Positions 1-5,295 are shown, counted from the stretch's first letter. The stretch: DNA of 11,990 bases from Candidatus Yonathbacteria bacterium (GCA_016201355.1 JACQCY010000033.1:1-11990), one strand, 5' to 3'. A program made the numbers and translations. Notes: a model not told the origin generated them from the letters alone.

Positions 1-2
1 AT

Positions 3-19
3 TGGTGCCCTCGGTAGGA
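3..19. repeat. 17-bp direct copy of the tRNA-Arg 3' end (copy 1)
   Basis: TGGTGCCCTCGGTAGGA at 3-19 is identical to 191-207, where it forms the complement of the last 17 nt of tRNA-Arg including CCA. Identity stops on both sides (T versus A before, C versus A after). On the + strand this is perfect antisense to the mature tRNA 3' end. It may be a remnant attachment site, a tRNA-derived segment or a deliberate antisense sequence; the sequence alone does not decide. Confidence 0.9.
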
Positions 20-152
20 CCGCGAGTACGCTTATCTCTTCTTACAGGAGCAGTACAGGTTTCCCATTTTCTCGGATGAGTACATCCTCAAAAATATGGG
101 AGAACCTTTTCGATTCCTACACGAAGCCGCGCAGGCGGCTTCTCTCGGGCAC
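3..152 (+). ncRNA. Candidate structured non-coding RNA, family not recognised
   Basis: The segment folds into a closed multi-branched structure. An outer helix joins GTGCCC (5-10) to GGGCAC (147-152). A second helix joins GTAGGA (14-19) to TCCTAC (115-120). Inside are an arm at 26-56 (GTACGCT with AGC-A-GTAC) and a long arm with AGGTT 57-61/AACCT 103-107, CCCAT 63-67/ATGGG 96-100 and GGATG 74-78/CATCC 83-87. A GC-rich hairpin lies between the two outer helices (123-130/135-142, loop GCAG). So many nested helices argue for a real RNA or DNA structure. I favour the + strand because a terminator follows at 156-189, and because there is little room for a promoter on the minus strand between the tRNA and this element. 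I see no SRP, RNase P or tmRNA signature; a divergent 6S-like RNA cannot be excluded. The 5' end may lie outside the window. Confidence 0.45.
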
Positions 153-155
153 AAT

Positions 156-189
156 AAAAAAACACCAACAAATTTGTTGACGTTTTTTT
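156..189. terminator. Bidirectional rho-independent terminator between ncRNA candidate and tRNA-Arg
   Basis: A seven-A run (156-162) and a seven-T run (183-189) flank the perfect palindrome CAACAAATTTGTTG (166-179), so the stem can extend through the A/T runs and has a T tract on either strand. It sits just downstream of the minus-strand tRNA and just downstream of the + strand RNA candidate, as expected for two convergent units sharing one terminator. The stem is AT-rich and therefore weaker than average. Confidence 0.65.
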
Positions 190-190
190 A

Positions 191-265
191 TGGTGCCCTC
201 GGTAGGAATCGAACCTACAATTACCCCTTAGGACGGGGTAGTTATATCCATTTAACTACAAGGGC
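191..265 (-). tRNA. tRNA-Arg (anticodon CCU)
   Basis: Read on the minus strand, the 75 nt form a complete cloverleaf. The acceptor is GCCCTTG with CGAGGGC (one G-U pair). The D arm is GTTA/TAAC with GG in its loop. The anticodon stem ACCCC/GGGGT encloses loop GTCCTAA, giving anticodon CCT. A 4-nt variable region follows, then T arm GTAGG-TTCGATT-CCTAC. Discriminator A and CCA are encoded (194-191). It decodes AGG. No clear promoter lies directly upstream: a strong hairpin at 272-297 ends 6 nt before the tRNA. The tRNA may therefore be processed from read-through of the glutaredoxin transcript. The CCU arginine tRNA is a known integration target for mobile elements in other bacteria, relevant to the duplicated 3' end at 3-19. 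Confidence 0.95.
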
Positions 266-271
266 GGATAA

Positions 272-297
272 GAAAAGGGGTAACAATACCCCTTTTC
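272..297 (-). terminator. Hairpin with terminator character after the glutaredoxin gene
   Basis: GAAAAGGGGTA (272-282) and TACCCCTTTTC (287-297) form a perfect 11-bp stem with a 4-nt loop. On the minus strand the GC core GGGGTA/TACCCC is followed by TTTTCTTAT, the layout of a rho-independent terminator, 27 bp past the glutaredoxin stop codon. It ends 6 nt before tRNA-Arg, so it may be a partial terminator or a processing signal. Confidence 0.55.
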
Positions 298-323
298 CCT
301 CATAGTCCATAGTATCAAAGATC

Positions 324-560
324 TTATTCAATCCCAAGGAGACTTGATAATTTTGCTTTATCGAAACCAACAACCATATCTCCATCAACAAGAATTACCG
401 GTACCCCCATCTGTCCGCTTTTCTCGATCATCTCTTTGCGTTTTTCAAGGTCGGTGCCAACATTGTACTCTGTGTAGGGTACTCCGTTTTCAGTAAAAAA
501 TCCCTTTGCCATCTTGCAATAGCCGCAAGTATCCGTAGAGTATATTGTTACATTTTTCAT
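324..560 (-). CDS. Glutaredoxin-like thiol oxidoreductase (YruB/NrdH type)
   Basis: This 78-residue protein has the length and motif order of a minimal glutaredoxin fold: a beta strand (MKNVTIYST), the redox pair C12-G-Y-C15, the cis-proline loop G52-V-P-V and a closing G65-F-D segment before the last helix. Such proteins reduce disulphides or feed electrons to ribonucleotide reductase, using glutathione, thioredoxin reductase or another donor; which donor applies here is unknown. CGYC differs from the CPYC of classical glutaredoxins and fits the YruB-like group. It follows the RNHCP gene by 74 bp on the same strand and precedes a terminator-like hairpin and the tRNA. No ribosome binding site is visible. 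A TATAAT abuts the ATG but lies too close to serve this start. Confidence 0.9.
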   Translation of the reverse strand: MKNVTIYSTDTCGYCKMAKGFFTENGVPYTEYNVGTDLEKRKEMIEKSGQMGVPVILVDGDMVVGFDKAKLSSLLGIE

Positions 561-634
561 ATTATATTGATGATGCTTTTATTTATTGATAACAAAAATA
601 TCATACCACAAATAAAGGTCGTGTACCACACTAT

Positions 635-940
635 CTATTGATTCCGGGTACGCATAATTTCCAGAATAACATCAAAATTGTCTTCTTTTGATATCTTATT
701 CCTCTTTTGATAATTACACTGAACACATTGATGAATAATGATGCGGGTGTCTCCGTCAACCTCTACGCTCTTTGGCTCCATTATCCCCCCACAGAGAGCC
801 AATCGATCCCCCGGATTGATATCTACATGTTTGCTCCAAAGACATTGAGGACAATGATTTGTATAGCCACTACCCTGTACGAAATAACCACATTTCTCAC
901 AAGAAAAATCCTCGATCGTTCTCTGAAATTTTCTCATCAT
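635..940 (-). CDS. RNHCP-domain zinc-binding protein
   Basis: This 101-residue protein matches the small RNHCP family, named after its conserved motif, here T-N28-H-C-P-Q-C33 (the family usually has R in place of T). It has C14-x2-C17, C30-x2-C33, the run S-K-H-V-D-I-N-P-G-D-R (36-46), C50-G-G-I-M, and a final C72-x2-C75, so at least two metal sites are likely. The molecular function of the family is not established; nucleic-acid binding is a reasonable guess for a zinc-ribbon protein. The first ATG (940) overlaps the TGA stop of histidine kinase 1 by 4 nt (ATGA), indicating translational coupling. A second ATG follows directly at 937 and could also serve. No Shine-Dalgarno sequence is seen, consistent with termination-reinitiation. 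Confidence 0.88.
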   Translation of the reverse strand: MMRKFQRTIEDFSCEKCGYFVQGSGYTNHCPQCLWSKHVDINPGDRLALCGGIMEPKSVEVDGDTRIIIHQCVQCNYQKRNKISKEDNFDVILEIMRTRNQ

Positions 941-2583
941 ATTTTTGCATCAAGCTCTATGTAGAAAGTAGAACCAGTCCCTTCTCCCTCTGAAACTGCC
1001 CAAATGCGTCCTTTGTGAGCTTCCATAATCTCTTTGGCGACATAAAGACCGAGACCAAGACCTTCAGTGTATATTTTATTGATACCGCTTGCTCGGCTGA
1101 ATTTCTTGAATATTTTTTCAAGTGCGCTTTTATTCATTCCGACACCAGCATCCGAGATGCTGAGAATGACTTTAGATTTATCGGGATTTTTTGAAAGGAG
1201 AACGGTTATTTCTCTTTGAGGCGCGTATTTGATGGCATTATCGACGAGACTTGATATGACCTGTCGTATTTTCCCCATATCAGCAACAACGAAGTAATTT
1301 TCATATTTCTTGTCTATGATAACATCAAGGGTGGCCCCTGCGTGTTTTGCAGAAAGTCTCATTTCGTTTATGACACCGAGAACGAGCTTTTCCATATCTA
1401 TATCAATAAACGAATATCTTACATCACCGCTCTCAATGTCTGAGATATTCATAAAATCAGATATGATCGTGATGAGTCGTTTGCTTGAATCGAGTATTTT
1501 TACCACCGCGTCAATGACAAAGGGAGGAGTCTCTCCAAATGAACCGTCAATAATCATCGAAGAATACCCATTGATGGCGGTAAGCGGATCGCGCAAGTGA
1601 TGTGATGCAATGGCAAGGAATTCGGTTTTTTTCTTTTCAAGGATGGTTAATCTTTTTTTTGTCTCATCAATATCATAAAAGAGTCGCGCTACTTTGTCTT
1701 TCGATTGGATCTCTTTCTTTGTGTTCTCTATAAGGAAAAAACTCGCAAAGATAATAATGATGGTCAGTGTCATATTGACAACAACTCCCAAAAGAGAGTC
1801 TGAAAAAAAGAACCTCATTAGGAGAATGGAGATTGTGGCGATGGATAGAAATTCGACGGCAATAATCTCTATGCTCCAAAAATTATATTTAACAAGGATA
1901 AGCCCCACCCCTATGGCGCCGATAGCGATACTTGTGTATCCAAAAAGAAATAAATCATAAATGTTCGAAAGCCCCGGGTAGAAAGATATCGAGCCGGAGA
2001 ATATTATCGCCGATGCCGTAAAGACCACGAGCATATCCCGCGCTTGAAGTTTGAAAATCCCCGCGCTCTGGCGGTATTTTTTAAGAAGAGACCATAATAC
2101 TGCGACAAAGAATATTGCTTGGTAAGAAAAATAGAGCGAATACCATTTCCCAAAGAAAAATCCTGCTTTTATCGCATCGCGCGCTCCCGCTTCCTTTATA
2201 ATAAGCCCGGGGGAAAGGATAGCGAATGCGATAACAATGGGGGGAACAAAGACGGCAAGATAATGCCAAAACGAAGCAGATATTCCTCGCACCAAAGGAA
2301 CATCGAGAAAGAGAAAGGCGATGAGAGGAGCCGCTCCTGCTCCAAGATAGAGTATGGTGAGTATTGTATGTGTCGCAGAAAAAGGAGCAACCCCCAAAAA
2401 AGAAAGCGCCATTGCCCACCACAAAAGAACTATCGTGAAAAAGAGAAAGAACTTACCCCTTCTTTTTGTTTGATCTTGTCGGTAAATGAGGACGCCAAAC
2501 AAGAATAATGAAATACCAGAGATGGTAATTGCTCCCTGATGTACAGAAAAACGAGAAAAGAGTTCAATAACTGTCGCGAGCAT
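937..2583 (-). CDS. Membrane sensor histidine kinase 1 (multi-TM N-terminus)
   Basis: The first ~285 of 548 residues hold about eight or nine hydrophobic segments, resembling the 7TM-type sensor region of some histidine kinases; no extracellular domain is evident. A short linker helix (286-320) leads to a HisKA domain with H box S327-H328-H-L-R-D-P-L, where H328 is the expected phosphate acceptor. The ATPase domain has N box D448-N449, G1 box D478-A-G-V-G482, an F box near 492-496 and G2 box G508-L-G-L-G512, all intact, so kinase activity is likely. The signal sensed is unknown. No response regulator lies in the window. The start at 2583 is supported by a strong promoter whose -10 box ends 6 nt before the ATG, implying a leaderless message. 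The gene is translationally coupled to the RNHCP gene. Its histidine region resembles that of kinase 2. Confidence 0.93.
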   Translation of the reverse strand: MLATVIELFSRFSVHQGAITISGISLFLFGVLIYRQDQTKRRGKFFLFFTIVLLWWAMALSFLGVAPFSATHTILTILYLGAGAAPLIAFLFLDVPLVRGISASFWHYLAVFVPPIVIAFAILSPGLIIKEAGARDAIKAGFFFGKWYSLYFSYQAIFFVAVLWSLLKKYRQSAGIFKLQARDMLVVFTASAIIFSGSISFYPGLSNIYDLFLFGYTSIAIGAIGVGLILVKYNFWSIEIIAVEFLSIATISILLMRFFFSDSLLGVVVNMTLTIIIIFASFFLIENTKKEIQSKDKVARLFYDIDETKKRLTILEKKKTEFLAIASHHLRDPLTAINGYSSMIIDGSFGETPPFVIDAVVKILDSSKRLITIISDFMNISDIESGDVRYSFIDIDMEKLVLGVINEMRLSAKHAGATLDVIIDKKYENYFVVADMGKIRQVISSLVDNAIKYAPQREITVLLSKNPDKSKVILSISDAGVGMNKSALEKIFKKFSRASGINKIYTEGLGLGLYVAKEIMEAHKGRIWAVSEGEGTGSTFYIELDAKI

Positions 2584-2589
2584 CTTTTT

Positions 2590-2618
2590 ATTATAACATC
2601 AAGCGAGGACAATGTGAA
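2590..2618 (-). promoter_or_regulatory. Sigma-70-type promoter of histidine kinase 1, leaderless
   Basis: On the minus strand TTCACA (2618-2613, 5 of 6 bases of the -35 consensus) and a perfect TATAAT (2595-2590) are separated by exactly 17 bp. Only 6 bp follow before the ATG at 2583, so transcription should begin at or next to the start codon. The promoter lies inside a palindromic repeat unit: its -35 box is in the hairpin arm and its -10 box in the 17-bp flank. Confidence 0.75.
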
Positions 2619-2663
2619 AAAAAGTAATCTCTTTTTTACATTGTCCGAGTGCCGATGCTATAT
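2592..2663. repeat. Palindromic repeat unit A (72 bp)
   Basis: The unit consists of a left flank TATAACATCAAGCGAGG (2592-2608), an inner hairpin ACAATGT...ACATTGT closed over A and T runs (2609-2645), and a right flank ending GATGCTATA (2654-2662), which pairs with the left flank with one mismatch. The whole 72 bp is therefore an imperfect palindrome. Both parts recur in unit B. It covers the promoter of histidine kinase 1. Confidence 0.85.
2608..2663. repeat. 56-bp exact direct repeat, copy 1
   Basis: It begins GACAATGTGAAAAAAAGTAA and ends GCCGATGCTATAT. It is identical over 56 bp to 2777-2832, offset by 169 bp. The first 38 bases form a hairpin (GACAATGT with ACATTGTC, then A6/T6, with one bulged G). 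Confidence 0.95.
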
Positions 2664-2687
2664 GTACTCATATAACATCAAGCGAGG

Positions 2688-2776
2688 TTGTGTGGCGAAT
2701 ATTTGGAGCCACACAAAGACGGAGCGCGTTCGGCGCGAGTCGGGGTCGCGGGATTTTTCAACAGAAAAATACCTGT
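2688..2776. other. 89-bp insert inside repeat unit B, with its own hairpins
   Basis: The insert opens with a perfect 9-bp inverted repeat TTGTGTGGC (2688-2696)/GCCACACAA (2708-2716) and ends near a perfect 7-bp hairpin ATTTTTC (2753-2759)/GAAAAAT (2764-2770). Between these lies a GC-rich run that differs in composition from its AT-rich surroundings. No target-site duplication is obvious and nothing in it resembles a transposase. It could be a small non-autonomous insertion, or unit A could be a deletion product of unit B. Confidence 0.6.
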
Positions 2777-2832
2777 GACAATGTGAAAAAAAGTAATCTC
2801 TTTTTTACATTGTCCGAGTGCCGATGCTATAT
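2777..2832. repeat. 56-bp exact direct repeat, copy 2
   Basis: This is the exact copy of 2608-2663. The -35-like TTCACA is kept (minus strand, 2787-2782), but no -10 box lies 17 bp away because the insert follows. The copy is therefore unlikely to act as the same promoter. Confidence 0.95.
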
Positions 2833-2909
2833 CGCCGAACGAGGAGCGCGACAAACATACGGAATGTTTACCGCATCCGAGCGATGGCGATATATAGTAA
2901 TCTATATAT
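2828..2909. repeat. Nested inverted repeats downstream of histidine kinase 2
   Basis: A perfect 9-bp outer stem TATATCGCC (2828-2836)/GGCGATATA (2886-2894) encloses an inner hairpin AAACAT/ATGTTT (about 2853-2869). A further AT-only hairpin TATATAG-TAAT-CTATATA follows at about 2892-2909. This fills the rest of the 342-bp gene-free stretch between the two kinases (2584-2925); I find no coding signal there. None of the stems has the T run of a typical terminator on the minus strand. Confidence 0.7.
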
Positions 2910-2925
2910 GTACTTATATATATTG

Positions 2926-3837
2926 CTATATTCCTTTTGCAAAAGGCAGATCAACAATAAAAGTTGTGCCATTATTCGCGCCACCGGATTCGGCCCAAAA
3001 ATCTCCATGGTGCGTGTGTACTATTTTCTTTGCAATATAGGTGCCGATACCGGGAGCTTTATTGCCAAACGACACTGTCTTTACTTTGTTCCCCTCTGGG
3101 TGATTGACTCGGGACGAGATCTCTCCTTCTCGGCTCACCGCAAGGTCAAATCGTTCAAAAAGAGCTTTGATCTGTTCATCGGTCATACCTATTCCCGAGT
3201 CCGAGACCGCGAGACGAATTCTTTTTTCTTCTTGATTTGTAGAGACTGCAACTTTCATTGTGCCGTGAGCCGGAGTATAGAGTATTGCATTTTCAAGCAA
3301 ATGTAATACTACCTGACGAAGTTTTTTCTCATCCATATCAATCAATACGCTTTCGCTCCCCTCCTCTATGGTAAAGGACAGGGTAAGTTCTGCTTCTTTT
3401 ATTTTCGATTCTGTATTGGTAAGCACGCTTTTGATAAAATCGACAAAATTTTGAGGGCGGAGCGAGAGCTCCATTTTCCCTTGCTCAATTTGTGACATCG
3501 TGATAAGGTTTTCCACCAGAGCTATTATTTTTTCGCTGGAAAGATAAAGCTTGTTTGCCGCATCGCGTATTTCACTGGAGATGGTTCCAAACGAACCCTC
3601 TAAAATCATTGAGGCATATCCTTTTATCGTCGTGAGCGGCGCGCGCAGTTGATGAGACACGATAGCTACAAATTCAGATTTCTGTTGTTCCATTGCGGGG
3701 AGTCGTCCATTGAGCGCATCCATCTCTTTTGTTAAAGCAAGAAGACGACTTTCGTGACGCCGTTTTCTATATATTCCATAAGCAAGAAGCGCGAGGGAAG
3801 TAACTATTAAAATTATGAGCGTTATATTTATCATCAT
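2926..3837 (-). CDS. Sensor histidine kinase 2 (single N-terminal membrane anchor)
   Basis: The 303-residue protein starts with one membrane segment (about 4-22) and has no sensor domain beyond it. A short coiled linker leads to a HisKA domain with H box S61-H62-Q-L-R-A-P-L (H62 acceptor) and an ATPase domain with E182-N183 (N box), D213-S-G-I-G217 (G1) and F227-E-R-F (F box). The ATP lid is unusual: about 27 extra residues (231-257) precede a degenerate G2 box, A-P-G263-I-G265-T instead of GxGLGL. ATP binding may be altered, so it could be a weak or regulatory kinase. Its ATG (3837) overlaps the rmuC TGA stop by 4 nt, so translation is coupled; a second ATG follows at 3834. It probably works with kinase 1 or an unlinked regulator; that is inference. 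Confidence 0.9.
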   Translation of the reverse strand: MMINITLIILIVTSLALLAYGIYRKRRHESRLLALTKEMDALNGRLPAMEQQKSEFVAIVSHQLRAPLTTIKGYASMILEGSFGTISSEIRDAANKLYLSSEKIIALVENLITMSQIEQGKMELSLRPQNFVDFIKSVLTNTESKIKEAELTLSFTIEEGSESVLIDMDEKKLRQVVLHLLENAILYTPAHGTMKVAVSTNQEEKRIRLAVSDSGIGMTDEQIKALFERFDLAVSREGEISSRVNHPEGNKVKTVSFGNKAPGIGTYIAKKIVHTHHGDFWAESGGANNGTTFIVDLPFAKGI

Positions 3838-4958
3838 TCTTCCATTTGTGGCTTCTCGATAAGGAGCGGTTCAATCCCCATGGATTCATTCGTAATCTTT
3901 ACAATATCTTTATCCACTAATTTTAATTCTCGGTATGCGCTGTTGTAGTGGTTCACGCTTGTACCGAGGGTGTTGCCGAGTTTTTTCATCAGATCTTCGT
4001 ATTTGATAAGGTGTTTGCCAAGCTCCCGCACGCGACCCATAATAAGTTGCGCCGTTTCTTCTATCTTGAATGCGCGGAAGCCATAGAGTACCGATTGCAA
4101 ATAAGCAGAGAAGGTCGTCGGCGACACGATGATAACCTTTTTTTCGTTCGTAGCGTAATCAATAAGACTCCTTGTGTTGACCTTGATTGCGCCAACTTCA
4201 TTGACTAAGAGGTCGTAATAGATCCCTTCAGCAGGAATAAACATGAAAGCAAACGGAAGCGTTCCCTCCTCTGGGCGCACATATTTTGCCGTCTCGTCAA
4301 TGCGTTTTTTGAGGTCGTTTCTGAATTCTTTCTCAATCTCTTCTTTGCGGACAGGATCATCTTCGTTCACCACACGATTGTAATTATCAAGGGAGAATTT
4401 CGCATCCACCGGTATCATTCCATCTTTGGTAAGAATGACCGCATCCACCGTAGCTCCATCTTTGAATTGGTGCTGAAGCCTAAAGGCCGTACGAGGAAGT
4501 ATATTGTCAAGGATAAGCTCAAGCGCCGCTTCTCCGAGATTACCTCGTTGCTTCTGATGTTTGAGGACTTTTTCAAGATTGCGGAGCTGATCGGTAATAC
4601 TGAGCACTTGCTTGCTCGTCTCGTTTGCGGCGGTCATTTCTTTTGCCACCCCGAGAAGATTTCTCTCGACCTGCTCATTGATCTGACGGATAAGCTTTTG
4701 GGATTCGGTAAATTGAGAGAGCGCCGCCTGTTGCATCTCTTTGCTTGAATCTCCTATTTTTACATCTACAGTCTTCATAAAATCCCCAAGCTGTGATTGT
4801 AGGCTCCCCATTTGATTTTGAATAAAGATAAGCGCATCGTTGGGTGAGGTGATACCAGAAGCTCCCCCCTCTTTGTTCTTTTTAGTATAGAAAATGAACA
4901 CTCCCGCTCCGAGTATTCCAATGATTAGCCCAACCAAAATGAAGAGAATTTCTGGCAT
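3834..4958 (-). CDS. rmuC: RmuC family DNA recombination protein
   Basis: This 374-residue protein has the RmuC layout: an N-terminal membrane segment (about 4-24), a long coiled coil (about 45-135), then the conserved core beginning R138-G-N-L-G-E143 (family consensus close to RGnwGE). Core motifs V-D172-A-V-I, P-V-D185-A-K187-F and F-M-F-I-P-A-E-G (238-245) follow, fitting a restriction-endonuclease-like fold. In E. coli, RmuC limits inversions at short inverted repeats; the biochemical activity is only inferred. It starts 3 nt after the stop of a small membrane protein gene and overlaps the kinase 2 gene by 4 nt, so the three form one operon. Linking a nuclease-like protein to a sensor kinase this tightly is notable. 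No Shine-Dalgarno sequence is visible. Confidence 0.95.
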   Translation of the reverse strand: MPEILFILVGLIIGILGAGVFIFYTKKNKEGGASGITSPNDALIFIQNQMGSLQSQLGDFMKTVDVKIGDSSKEMQQAALSQFTESQKLIRQINEQVERNLLGVAKEMTAANETSKQVLSITDQLRNLEKVLKHQKQRGNLGEAALELILDNILPRTAFRLQHQFKDGATVDAVILTKDGMIPVDAKFSLDNYNRVVNEDDPVRKEEIEKEFRNDLKKRIDETAKYVRPEEGTLPFAFMFIPAEGIYYDLLVNEVGAIKVNTRSLIDYATNEKKVIIVSPTTFSAYLQSVLYGFRAFKIEETAQLIMGRVRELGKHLIKYEDLMKKLGNTLGTSVNHYNSAYRELKLVDKDIVKITNESMGIEPLLIEKPQMEE

Positions 4959-4961
4959 AGA

Positions 4962-5165
4962 TTAAAGAAGACCACGGTACCCTTCCGTCATCGTATTGAT
5001 GAAGCTCGGAAGCACAAATATCATACCGATGAGTGGCAAAATGAATACGACGAGGGTGATAATGAGTGTCCACATAAAATATTTACGGGTTTTCTCTACA
5101 GAGACATACATTTTTTGCAAAAGTTCTCCCTGCGCTTGAATACGATTTAATATTTCTTGTTCCAT
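4962..5165 (-). CDS. Small membrane protein of unknown function, first gene of the rmuC operon
   Basis: The 67 residues comprise a charged, probably helical N-terminus (1-28), one strong hydrophobic segment (about 31-53, with a proline near its middle and end) and a short polar tail. No catalytic motif is visible and I do not recognise a named family. It ends 3 nt before rmuC, indicating co-transcription and probably coupled translation. The N-terminal helix could pair with the RmuC coiled coil at the membrane, but that is a guess. A TAGAAT box (minus strand, 5178-5173) lies 7 nt before the ATG, so this operon may also be read as a leaderless mRNA. Confidence 0.8.
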   Translation of the reverse strand: MEQEILNRIQAQGELLQKMYVSVEKTRKYFMWTLIITLVVFILPLIGMIFVLPSFINTMTEGYRGLL

Positions 5166-5172
5166 AAGTTTA

Positions 5173-5178
5173 ATTCTA
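5173..5178 (-). promoter_or_regulatory. Possible -10 box of the small membrane protein-rmuC operon
   Basis: TAGAAT on the minus strand matches 5 of 6 consensus bases and lies 7 nt before the ATG at 5165. The sequence 17 bp upstream (TTTTTA) is a poor -35 box, so the assignment rests on the -10 box and its spacing alone. Confidence 0.4.
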
Positions 5179-5216
5179 CTATGAAAACATTAAAATAAAA
5201 AGCCATTTATAATTTC

Positions 5217-5252
5217 GGACATCGTATGTCCAAAATTTGCTGGATGGCAAAT
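5217..5252. promoter_or_regulatory. Two small palindromes at the YqeY promoter, operator-like
   Basis: GGACAT-CGT-ATGTCC (5217-5231) is a perfect 6-bp inverted repeat with 3 nt between. ATTTGC (5235-5240) and GCAAAT (5247-5252) form another with 6 nt between, lying over the -35 area. Their place in the 130-bp divergent intergenic region suggests a repressor or activator site, but short palindromes in AT-rich DNA can occur by chance. Confidence 0.35.
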
Positions 5253-5264
5253 ATCTTGTATAAT
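5237..5264 (+). promoter_or_regulatory. Likely promoter of the GatB/YqeY gene
   Basis: A perfect TATAAT (5259-5264) is preceded at 16 bp by TTGCTG (5237-5242), a partial -35 box. Transcription would begin near 5271, leaving an untranslated leader of about 25 nt, unlike the other promoters in the window. No Shine-Dalgarno sequence is seen in the leader. Confidence 0.5.
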
Positions 5265-5295
5265 ATGCACATTAATTCCTAATAAATTTTTAATT

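Larger units (their letters stand above)
2671..2832. repeat. Palindromic repeat unit B, interrupted by an 89-bp insert
   Basis: The left flank TATAACATCAAGCGAGG recurs exactly at 2671-2687, and the inner hairpin plus right flank recur exactly at 2777-2832. Between them lie 89 extra bases (2688-2776) that are absent from unit A. Unit B is separated from unit A by only 7 bp. The insert splits unit B at the very point where the left flank meets the inner hairpin. Confidence 0.8.

Noticed and set aside
3..152. Identification of the left-edge RNA as tmRNA, RNase P RNA or SRP RNA
   Set aside because: No tmRNA tRNA-like domain with a proper T arm, no RNase P core motif (GAGGAAAGUCC type) and no SRP GGAAGCAGCC loop on either strand. 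6S RNA remains possible but unproven.
3..207. A small integrative element flanked by 17-bp att repeats
   Set aside because: Only 188 bp separate the two copies, far too little for an element, and no integrase is in view. It is kept only as one hypothesis for the duplicated tRNA end.
96..305. Short + strand open frame across the ncRNA candidate and tRNA-Arg
   Set aside because: It runs through the terminator hairpin and antisense through the tRNA, and has no family resemblance.
562..567. TATAAT directly before the glutaredoxin ATG as its promoter
   Set aside because: Transcription would begin inside the coding sequence, beyond the only suitable start codon. The gene is probably read from upstream.
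2688..2776. Insertion sequence
   Set aside because: The 89-bp insert is too short to encode a transposase and I see no clear target-site duplication.
2592..2832. CRISPR array
   Set aside because: Only two copies of the long repeat, unequal spacing, strong internal palindromes covering a promoter, and no cas genes in the window.
2539..3306. Several overlapping + strand open frames across the repeat region
   Set aside because: They translate the duplicated repeats and the antisense of kinase 2, share no protein features and have no start signals.
937..3836. Alternative genetic code with UGA as a sense codon
   Set aside because: TGA ends kinase 1 and rmuC at family-typical positions, each overlapping the next start codon as ATGA.
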